Program-made: the position numbers and the translations under genes
Part shown: positions 16,117 to 21,841 of the stretch, piece after piece
How positions within the stretch are numbered: position 1 is the first letter of the stretch
Layout: each line of letters starts with the position of its first letter
Notes under the pieces: model-generated
Told to the model about the DNA's origin: nothing
What the model saw: the letters and a program-made list of their open reading frames with translations, nothing else
The model's database searches: none
IMG/VR virus record: IMGVR_UViG_3300036795_000011
Location: 1-24,887 of that record
From: a virus
DNA: 24,887 nt
Reading direction: 5' to 3' (one strand)

Positions 16117-16572
16117 TCAGCGAACGGTGGCACTCACACGCATATGGATCACGCCGTTCTTGCTTGTCCCTCTCCAAATCGCCGTACACGAGTAGCCGGA
16201 TTGCAGTAGCGCACCGAACGAGTTCTGCGCGGATACTTCGCCAGCAACCGTGTACCGCGTCCGTGTAACTGGATATGCAGTTGTCGAATCGAACTTCGCC
16301 GTGTCGGGTGCCTTCAAGATTTCCTTCACGCGTTCGTGGCAGAGCGTTTCGGCGTTGATCTTGACATCGAACCGAGACGGCTTGTCTAAGGGCCTGCCCT
16401 TCGGGATTGGCACCGGCGCGGTGGCCGTCATAGCGCTGTCGGAATGTGACCCAGCGAAGCCACCCGCTATCGCTAGAAGGACCGCGACCCCCACGACGAT
16501 AAACGGCTTCGGATGCTGTCGGGCCAGACGCCGAAGACGATCCATCAGCGTCGGAGGGTTTGGCTCGCTCAC
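16117..16572 (-). CDS. Antisense single-pass membrane protein (candidate moron)
   Basis: The protein is 151 aa from a GTG, read against the tail operon and convergent with the hub (16 nt apart). Residues 11-22 are basic (DRLRRLARQHPK), 23-41 form one hydrophobic helix (PFIVVGVAVLLAIAGGFAG), so the topology is probably N-in, C-out. The outer domain contains LCHERVKEILKAPDTAKF, YTVAGEVSAQNSFGALLQSG and YSCTAIW; C78 and C129 could form a disulfide. This C-x-x-x-VK-x-x-LK-x-P-x-TAKF...AQNSFGA pattern recurs in bacterial proteins of unknown function. Hand-counted GC is about 56 percent over 16141-16380, lower than neighbours. Function is unknown; a role in superinfection exclusion or host surface change is only inference. 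Confidence 0.75.
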   Translation of the reverse strand: MSEPNPPTLMDRLRRLARQHPKPFIVVGVAVLLAIAGGFAGSHSDSAMTATAPVPIPKGRPLDKPSRFDVKINAETLCHERVKEILKAPDTAKFDSTTAYPVTRTRYTVAGEVSAQNSFGALLQSGYSCTAIWRGTSKNGVIHMRVSATVR

Positions 16573-16607
16573 CCCGGCACCTTATGGCCAAGATGTCCAA
16601 TTGTCAG
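16573..16607 (-). promoter_or_regulatory. Promoter of the antisense membrane-protein gene, probably leaderless
   Basis: On the minus strand CTGACA (16607-16602) is a 5/6 match to the -35 consensus, followed by a 17-nt spacer and TAAGGT (16584-16579), which fits the actinobacterial TANNNT -10. Six bases later comes the GTG start at 16572, so transcription would begin at or next to the start codon and give a leaderless mRNA. AAGG inside the -10 could instead act as a ribosome binding site if transcription starts further upstream. On the plus strand the -35 element overlaps the AGGAG of the next tail gene. Confidence 0.6.
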
Positions 16608-16617
16608 GAGTGCGGCG

Positions 16618-17286
16618 ATGCCATCAGTAGTGGTCTCGATCGTCGCGGCGAGCGCTCAACTCGGCCACAGGCACGCGGTAATCAAATGTGGCGGCGACCG
16701 GATCGTGCTGCCAATCACGTCACCGAACGTCGATCACGGCGGGCTTGCCGGCGACTGGAAGACGGTTGTACGCCCGTTGGACAAGCCTCTGATCGGCATG
16801 GCCGGGCTACAGCTCGCGACCGACAAGGTCACATGCACCATCCAGGCCGACGACGGCAGTTCCGTCGAGTCGACCTTGAAGCGGCTGGTCAGGTTCGCGC
16901 AGGACGCTGACCATCACGTCAGCATCGCGAACTTCGGTTCGTTCGCGGCGGGTCCGTGGCACATCACGGATCTTGATATCGCGAGCGACCGCCGCAGGTT
17001 CGGCACGAACCGGATCACGCGCGCCCAGGTCACGATGACGCTGACCGAATCGACACCTGATCCGGATCCGAAGGCGACCAAGCCGAAGGCGACCAAGTGG
17101 GGTCGGCGTAGCGTGTGGGGAAGCGCCACGATGGTCCGCACCTACATCGTGAAGGCGGGAGACACTCTGCCATCCATCGCGGTGAAGTTCTACGGTCACG
17201 CTGACGACTGGCATTCGATCGCCTTAGCCAACAGCATCACCAATTCACGGTCGATCAAAGTCGGACAGAAACTACTTCTTCCATGA
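16618..17286 (+). CDS. LysM-containing tail/baseplate protein (XkdP-like)
   Basis: The protein is 222 aa from the ATG at 16618, chosen because CAGGAG lies 8 nt upstream; an in-frame ATG at 16513 lies inside the antisense gene and lacks that site. The N-terminal 145 residues are beta-rich (VIKCGGDRIVLPITSPNVDH and GPWHITDLDIASDRRRFGTN). A Lys/Thr/Pro linker (KATKPKATKWGRR) leads to a LysM domain at about 174-222 (TYIVKAGDTLPSIAVKFYG, then IKVGQKLLLP). LysM domains bind N-acetylglucosamine in peptidoglycan. In contractile phages and PBSX-type elements such proteins sit next to the hub and probably anchor or position it. The stop overlaps the next ATG. Confidence 0.85.
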   Translation: MPSVVVSIVAASAQLGHRHAVIKCGGDRIVLPITSPNVDHGGLAGDWKTVVRPLDKPLIGMAGLQLATDKVTCTIQADDGSSVESTLKRLVRFAQDADHHVSIANFGSFAAGPWHITDLDIASDRRRFGTNRITRAQVTMTLTESTPDPDPKATKPKATKWGRRSVWGSATMVRTYIVKAGDTLPSIAVKFYGHADDWHSIALANSITNSRSIKVGQKLLLP

Positions 17287-17960
17287 CGGTCCTGACCCGT
17301 CGCTACCTGCCCGGTCCGGTCGGAGACGACGGTGGGCTGCCCCTCGGGGCGGTGACGCGCCTCGGCCCGCTGTACGTGCTGTATCAGGCGCGTGAGTACG
17401 GCCCGGTGCTCGCGACCAGCTCAGCGATGTCCTCAGCGCTTGCGGTCGGCGACCAGGTACTGGTGGCGTTGTCCGATGTGGACAATGACCGGCTGATCGT
17501 GATCGACAAGATGAGCGCCGACAGCACCACGGCTACACCACCGGCTTACCTGCAGGCGTCGGGCAGTCTCACGGTCACACCGGCGGCGAACCGTCAGACG
17601 GTCAGCTGGACGCTGTCAGCCAGCCACGGTGGCGACGAGTCGATCGACGGTACTGACCACCACATCGTGCATCTGAACCAACCGGGCGTCTATCAGGTCG
17701 ATGTCCGCTACGTGAAGACCTCTGGTGCTACCCCGACGTACACAAGCACTGAGTTCGACTTGACGCTGAACGGCTGCGACACGCTCGCCCACTCGGACAC
17801 TGCCGCGCCAACGCTGCACAGTCTCGCCGATGAGCGCGCATCGTTCCGCCTGATCGTCACCGACAGCGGCTCGTTCACCGTGACGTTGGACTTCGAACCG
17901 ACTGGCGGCCTCGGATCGTTCACCGTCGACGTCGAGCTCGGCGTCGCACGGCTCACCTGA
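17283..17960 (+). CDS. Spike-like baseplate protein (gpV-type OB fold plus beta-sandwich)
   Basis: The protein is 225 aa, with its ATG overlapping the LysM stop. Residues about 25-78 (GPLYVLYQAREYGPVLATSS, then VGDQVLVALSDVDNDRLIVI) have the VGD-x-VLVAL pattern of the OB fold in gpV/gp5-type spikes. Residues about 88-225 look like a jelly-roll or C1q-like sandwich (YLQASGSLTVTPAANRQTVS, HLNQPGVYQVDVRYVKTSG, ASFRLIVTDSGSFTVTLDF). Between LysM protein and gp25 is the usual place for the central spike. It lacks a visible repetitive triple-helix tip or metal-binding end, so it might be a spike with a separate tip protein, or a peripheral baseplate component. Confidence 0.6.
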   Translation: MTVLTRRYLPGPVGDDGGLPLGAVTRLGPLYVLYQAREYGPVLATSSAMSSALAVGDQVLVALSDVDNDRLIVIDKMSADSTTATPPAYLQASGSLTVTPAANRQTVSWTLSASHGGDESIDGTDHHIVHLNQPGVYQVDVRYVKTSGATPTYTSTEFDLTLNGCDTLAHSDTAAPTLHSLADERASFRLIVTDSGSFTVTLDFEPTGGLGSFTVDVELGVARLT

Positions 17961-17973
17961 GAGGACACCCGGA

Positions 17974-18267
17974 ATGGTCGCGTTGATCAGTCACCCGTTC
18001 CGGTTCACAGGCAACGGTCGCATCGCGACAGTCGAGCAAGGCACCGACGAGGCTGCGGCTGAACAGATCGCGATGCTGCTGTTGATCCGCACCGGCGAAC
18101 GGCCACTGTGCCCGGAGTTCGGCGTCACCGACATGGTCGGGCAAGGCCTCGACGCCAGCGAGCTCGAGGCCGCCGTTGCCACGTTCGGGCCCGACGTCGA
18201 CCTACGGGACATCGAGATCACGTCAGTGACCGAGACGACTCAGCAGGTGTCCGTCACATTCGAGTGA
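17974..18267 (+). CDS. Baseplate wedge protein, gp25/GPW family
   Basis: The protein is 97 aa, the standard size, with GAGAGGA upstream of the ATG. It shows the family signature: HPFRFTGNGRIATVEQGTDE, QIAMLLLIRTGERPLCPEFG, and a C-terminal beta strand pair. The LLL-x-R-x-GER-x-x-x-PEFG motif is shared with T4 gp25 and P2 gpW, which start sheath assembly at the baseplate. Its 3' end overlaps by 14 nt a convergent minus-strand gene (18254-18496). Confidence 0.92.
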   Translation: MVALISHPFRFTGNGRIATVEQGTDEAAAEQIAMLLLIRTGERPLCPEFGVTDMVGQGLDASELEAAVATFGPDVDLRDIEITSVTETTQQVSVTFE

Positions 18268-18496
18268 CGGCACCTTCCGCCAGTAGTAGCCCGACGATTT
18301 GCCCAGGATCGGCGCCCCAATCAACTGCGCGAGACTCGACACCTACGACTACCCGCTCCTCGCCGTTGAACAACACCGTGTCGATACCGGGATCGAAGGG
18401 CGGATCGGGCTGCACAACGGTCACAACGCGACCACAGCCCGAGATCTCGTAACCGTCGAGTGGCTCGATGCTCCGCGGCTCGTTCATGACAGTCAT
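18254..18496 (-). CDS. Antisense small beta-rich protein between gp25 and gpJ
   Basis: The protein is 80 aa from the ATG at 18496, with GGTGGGA 3 nt upstream (weak site; a second ATG at 18487 is possible). The sequence reads as a genuine protein: MTVMNEPRSIEPLDGYEISG, RVVTVVQPDPPFDPG, DTVLFNGEERVVVGVESRAV, GQIVGLLLAEG. It suggests a small barrel with a strand-turn-strand around FNGEERVVVGVE. The opposite-strand reading of the same DNA is less protein-like. No function is recognised. It is convergent with gp25 (14-nt overlap) and diverges from gpJ across 29 nt. GC is about 64 percent, like its neighbours, unlike the other antisense gene. I found no clear promoter. Confidence 0.6.
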   Translation of the reverse strand: MTVMNEPRSIEPLDGYEISGCGRVVTVVQPDPPFDPGIDTVLFNGEERVVVGVESRAVDWGADPGQIVGLLLAEGAVTRM

Positions 18497-18525
18497 GGTC
18501 CCACCGAAAAGGCGAGGAGGCGAGG

Positions 18526-19650
18526 ATGATGACGAACCCGGATCTGAGCGCATACAACCCGCTCATCCTGTTCGATCTCGACTCGACCGATCTCGTCAAT
18601 CGCGCGCTCGTCGACCGGACCAGCAAAACACCGGAGTGGAACCCGGTCGACGGCAACGAAGAAATGACGCTGCTTGAGGCGCAGGCTTTGATCGCAGCCG
18701 AGATCATGTACGGAACCAACCGGATCCCGGACGGGACGATCACAGGCGCGCTCAACCTGCTGGGCGTCACGGTCTCACCGGGAGAGCAAGCCACGGCCAG
18801 CGTCACATTCAACCTCTCCGACAGCCTCGGCCACCGCATCCCGGCGGGGACCGTCGTCGCGGTTGCGGTGGGTGATGACCAGGTGCAGTTCACGACCGAC
18901 ACCGATCTGACGGTCGCAATGGGTGACACGTCGGGCACGATCTCGATGACCAGCGTCGACAACACCGCCGAAGCCAACGGGATCACCGCTGGCACGGCGC
19001 TTATCCCGATCAGCGCGATCCCTTACGTCGATACCGCGGTCCTTGCGACCGACGTGTTCGCGGGCGCCGACCCGGAAACCTCCAGCGACTTCATCAACCG
19101 CGGCATCACCCGGTTCGCCCGGCTCAACGACACCCTCGTCAAAGCCGCACACTTCACCGACGAAGCTCTGACCTACTCGCAGGTTGTCCGTGCGACCACG
19201 ATCGAACCGTGGGACTCAGTCGGTGCCGCCGCAACACCGGGCCATGTGACGGTCGCGCTACTCGGGGCGAACGGCGCGCCGTTGTCCTCCGGTGACAAGG
19301 CGACGATCCTCGCCGACCTGCAGGCCAAAGCTCTCATCAACCTGACCCTCCACGTCACCGACCCGACCATCACGACGGTCAACGTCACTGCCTCGCTGCA
19401 CTCGCTGCCCGGTGAGGACACCGCCGCAGTACACGATGCGGTTATCGCGGCGCTCGGCGACTACCTGTCGACCGACACGTGGCCGTGGAACGCGACCGTC
19501 CGGTACAACAAGCTGCTCAACGTCATCGAGAACGTCGACGGCGTCGACTACGTCGACACCCTCACCGTGCCGTCAGGCAACGTGAGCTTGTCCGGGGTAG
19601 CGCCATTGGCGGTTCTCGGTACGGCGACGATCACCGTCACATCATCGTGA
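18526..19650 (+). CDS. Baseplate J-like protein
   Basis: The protein is 374 aa, with two adjacent ATGs (18526, 18529) after GAGGAGGCGAGG; the second start gives slightly better spacing. It shows the gpJ family layout: an N-terminal LLEAQALIAAEIMYGTNRIP helix, the GALNLLGVTVSPGEQATASV entry into a beta domain, HRIPAGTVVAVAVGDDQVQF, then ADPETSSDFINRGITRFARL, and a C-terminal alpha/beta part with GDYLSTDTWPWNATVRYNKL. gpJ proteins form the wedges that connect gp25 to the outer baseplate and fibres. The stop overlaps the gpI start (GTGA). Confidence 0.9.
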   Translation: MMTNPDLSAYNPLILFDLDSTDLVNRALVDRTSKTPEWNPVDGNEEMTLLEAQALIAAEIMYGTNRIPDGTITGALNLLGVTVSPGEQATASVTFNLSDSLGHRIPAGTVVAVAVGDDQVQFTTDTDLTVAMGDTSGTISMTSVDNTAEANGITAGTALIPISAIPYVDTAVLATDVFAGADPETSSDFINRGITRFARLNDTLVKAAHFTDEALTYSQVVRATTIEPWDSVGAAATPGHVTVALLGANGAPLSSGDKATILADLQAKALINLTLHVTDPTITTVNVTASLHSLPGEDTAAVHDAVIAALGDYLSTDTWPWNATVRYNKLLNVIENVDGVDYVDTLTVPSGNVSLSGVAPLAVLGTATITVTSS

Positions 19651-20339
19651 CGACACCAGCGCATCCCATCACCGCAGAGTTGATGGGCCGACTGCCGCTC
19701 GCGTTCCAGGACGCCGACGCGGCATCCGGGCAGCCGTTGCAACGATGGCTCGGCCTGCTGTGGGATCAGGTCGGCCCAGCAGTCGACATGATCGACGAGT
19801 TCACCGGGACAGTCTCTCGGCTGATGGACCCGGCGACCGCCGACGACGCGTGGCTGTCGTGGCTCGGCCAGTTCGTCGGCCTGCAACTCCCGGCGTCGAT
19901 GCCAGCACCTGCGAAACGTGCGGCGATCCTCGCCGCCGCGTCGAGTCTTGAGATCTGTTCGGTGCCGTACATCGTGGCTGTCGCGAAACGGTATCTGAAG
20001 CCGGGCGCGACCGTGCGGGTCATGACCGACGTCGCCGACATGTGGCACTACACGGTGCAGGTCTACCAACACCAGGTGCTCGAGCTGACGTTGGACGAAC
20101 TGGATCTGGGCTATCCGCTACTCAGCGATGTTCTCACCGCATTCCCGCGCCTGAGCGACCTGACCGTGGAGTACGACTCGTTGCTCTCAGCGCTGACCTT
20201 GGAACGGCCGGCCGGGATGGTCATGACCCTCGAACTGACGGGCGGGACTCTCGACGACCTCGGCGCCGCGTACAGCCCGATCAGTGTCATCGACTCGACC
20301 TTCTCAACGATGGACGACATCGCCGTCTGGGAGCCATAA
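19647..20339 (+). CDS. Tail protein I (gpI-like baseplate protein)
   Basis: The protein is 230 aa from a GTG overlapping the gpJ stop; the longer frame from 19479 is rejected because it lies in the gpJ gene. The N-terminus (HPITAELMGRLPLAFQDADA) and DDAWLSWLGQFVGLQLPASM followed by AKRAAILAAASSLEICSVPY match the gpI pattern: a PxxFQ-type start, W-x-x-WLGQ-x-x-G, and a KR-x-x-I helix. Such proteins bridge gpJ and the tail fibres. The C-terminal third is rich in Leu and acidic residues (LELTLDELDLGYPLLSDVLT) in near-repeats with TLERPAGMVMTLELTGG, possibly a fibre attachment arm. Confidence 0.8.
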   Translation: MTTPAHPITAELMGRLPLAFQDADAASGQPLQRWLGLLWDQVGPAVDMIDEFTGTVSRLMDPATADDAWLSWLGQFVGLQLPASMPAPAKRAAILAAASSLEICSVPYIVAVAKRYLKPGATVRVMTDVADMWHYTVQVYQHQVLELTLDELDLGYPLLSDVLTAFPRLSDLTVEYDSLLSALTLERPAGMVMTLELTGGTLDDLGAAYSPISVIDSTFSTMDDIAVWEP

Positions 20340-20347
20340 GGAGACAA

Positions 20348-20992
20348 ATGGGCGCCACATCGAAGTACGCTCTTCGCTACCCAGCGGGGTCTGACCCGTC
20401 GACTATCGCCACGTACTTTCAGAACCTCGCCTCCGACGTCGACGGTGTCGTGGCGTCGTTCGACCACAGCACTGCGCGCCCCGCTGCGGGCAAGGAAGGC
20501 CGGATCCACCTGCAGCCTTCGGGTGGCAGCGGAACGCCACCGACGAACACGCTGTCGTATGACGATGGCACCGCGTGGCGCGTCCTCGGGGTGCTCGACC
20601 CCACGACCGGACTGATCGTCCCGTCGCTCGCGGGTGCCGCTCATCTCACTACCTATGACCAGACTTTGGTCGACCTCGGCAGTATGGGGTCGTCGAAGAA
20701 CATCGACTTGTCCCTCGGCCGTGAGTTCAAAGGTGTCCTGTCCGCTTCGTCATGCACGCTGGCGTTCACCAATGTCCCGTCGACCGCGAACACGCGGCTC
20801 ACTGTCGGGCTGAAACTCGCTCAGGACTCGACCGGCGCCCGGTCCGTCACTTGGCCCGGTTCGGTGTCGTGGGGGTCACTCAGTGCGCCTGCATTGACTG
20901 CGACACCGTCGAAGTCGGATTGGTTGTCGTTCGTCTCCGACGATGCCGGGTCCACGTGGATCGGCTTCAAAGCGGAGCCGGGTGGCTTCTGA
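20348..20992 (+). CDS. Short tail fibre protein
   Basis: The protein is 214 aa, with AAGGAGA 4 nt before the ATG. The N-terminal YALRYPAGSDPSTIATYFQN motif is common at the base of actinophage fibre or minor tail proteins. It is followed by a short domain with KEGRIHLQPSGGSGTPPTNT and an ATWR-like AWRVLGVLDPTTG. The C-terminal 110 residues are a beta-rich tip: DLGSMGSSKNIDLSLGREFK, then QDSTGARSVTWPGSVSWGS. This tip resembles the C-terminus of the larger fibre at 21842-23461. It probably contributes to host binding. The stop overlaps the next ATG (TGATG). Confidence 0.75.
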   Translation: MGATSKYALRYPAGSDPSTIATYFQNLASDVDGVVASFDHSTARPAAGKEGRIHLQPSGGSGTPPTNTLSYDDGTAWRVLGVLDPTTGLIVPSLAGAAHLTTYDQTLVDLGSMGSSKNIDLSLGREFKGVLSASSCTLAFTNVPSTANTRLTVGLKLAQDSTGARSVTWPGSVSWGSLSAPALTATPSKSDWLSFVSDDAGSTWIGFKAEPGGF

Positions 20993-21789
20993 TGCCAATG
21001 GGTACCGCCCTCGCGGTCTCGCGCAGCACCGGGCTTAACAAGCAGACCTACACGACACCCGGCACGTACTTGTTTACGGTGCCTGCCGGGGTCACGGAGC
21101 TCGTGCTCGATCTGGCAGGCGCCCAAGGTGGAGGCTCAACCGGCGGTATGGGCGGTCGCGTCCAGTGCAAACTACCCGTAACCGGCGGTACGACCCTCGC
21201 TGTGAACGTCGGGGGTCCCGGCGGGCAGCCGGGCTCGACGTACAGCAGTGGTGCGGGTGGTTTCAACGGCGGAGGCAGCGGAGGCGATCCTGCCACTTCT
21301 ACTCCAGCTGGTGGTGGCGGCGGCGCAACCGATATTCGCCGAGGTGGAACCGGACTCGCAAACCGCATTCTTGTTGCCGGCGGTGGCGCCGGCGATGGTG
21401 GCACGATCTACACCGGTTCCGTCACCATATGGGCTGGGGGGGCTGGCGGCGGGCTGATCGGCCAGAACGGGCAAAGCCCCGGCGGATCTCAGTCCGGGAT
21501 CGGCGGAACACAGAGCGCTGGTGGCGCTGGTGGCACAGGTATCGGCGCGTCCGGGACTGCAGGCTCTGCAGGAGTAGGGGGCGACGGGGGCCAGGGAAGC
21601 CAAGGCGACGGCGGCGGCGGCGGCGGCGGCTACTACGGCGGCGGTGGTGGAGTCGCTGGCGGCGGAGGCTCTTATAGCGGCGCCGGTGGTGGGGGTGGTT
21701 CGTCCTACACGGACGGCACCGCGACAAGCGTGACCCACACGACTGGCTACCAGCCCGGCAACGGCTACGCGACGCTCGCATGGTTCTGA
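20992..21789 (+). CDS. Glycine-rich tail tip/receptor-binding protein
   Basis: The protein is 265 aa. The first 60 residues are a beta domain (QTYTTPGTYLFTVPAGVTEL, then VLDLAGAQGGGSTGG), the classic entry of glycine-rich phage proteins in which TPGTY-x-FTVPAGVT precedes the Gly-rich body. The remaining 200 residues are largely Gly with Ser, Thr and Ala, including a run of seven Gly and repeated GGGGG blocks, and the end is a short NGYATLAWF strand. Such Gly-rich regions may form polyglycine-II helix bundles in adhesin tips (known for T-even gp38-type tips; inference here). It sits among fibre genes. A G7 tract and a (GGC)7 run could make the gene length-variable. Confidence 0.75.
   Translation: MPMGTALAVSRSTGLNKQTYTTPGTYLFTVPAGVTELVLDLAGAQGGGSTGGMGGRVQCKLPVTGGTTLAVNVGGPGGQPGSTYSSGAGGFNGGGSGGDPATSTPAGGGGGATDIRRGGTGLANRILVAGGGAGDGGTIYTGSVTIWAGGAGGGLIGQNGQSPGGSQSGIGGTQSAGGAGGTGIGASGTAGSAGVGGDGGQGSQGDGGGGGGGYYGGGGGVAGGGGSYSGAGGGGGSSYTDGTATSVTHTTGYQPGNGYATLAWF
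21436..21442. repeat. G7 homopolymer in the glycine-rich gene
   Basis: Seven consecutive G residues lie in frame as Gly-Gly plus the first base of Ala. Loss or gain of one G would shift the frame of the glycine-rich protein. Confidence 0.8.
21610..21630. repeat. (GGC)7 trinucleotide run in the glycine-rich gene
   Basis: Seven exact GGC units encode residues 207-213, all Gly, in frame. Gain or loss of a unit would change the length of the Gly block without breaking the frame. Confidence 0.85.
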
Positions 21790-21809
21790 ACCCAGCCATG
21801 CCACAGACC

Positions 21810-21824
21810 TATGCCGGCGGCATA
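21810..21824. promoter_or_regulatory. 15-bp palindrome before the large fibre gene
   Basis: TATGCCG-G-CGGCATA is a perfect palindrome around one base in the 52-nt gap between the glycine-rich gene and the fibre gene. It can also fold as a 6-bp stem with a GGC loop. It ends just before the CGAGGAG ribosome binding site. No T-run follows. It may be an operator, an RNA hairpin that tunes fibre translation or mRNA decay, or a chance palindrome. Confidence 0.45.
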
Positions 21825-21841
21825 ACCGAGGAGTGACTAGC

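Noticed and set aside
16098-16120. Terminator between the convergent hub and membrane-protein genes
   Set aside because: Only 16 nt separate the stops and no hairpin or T-run is visible there.
16250-16630. Plus-strand frame opposite the antisense membrane protein
   Set aside because: The minus frame has a clear transmembrane helix, a conserved-looking outer domain and a promoter. The plus frame shows none of these.
18299-18529. Plus-strand frame of 76 codons between gp25 and gpJ
   Set aside because: It is less protein-like than the minus-strand reading of the same DNA and would overlap the gpJ start.
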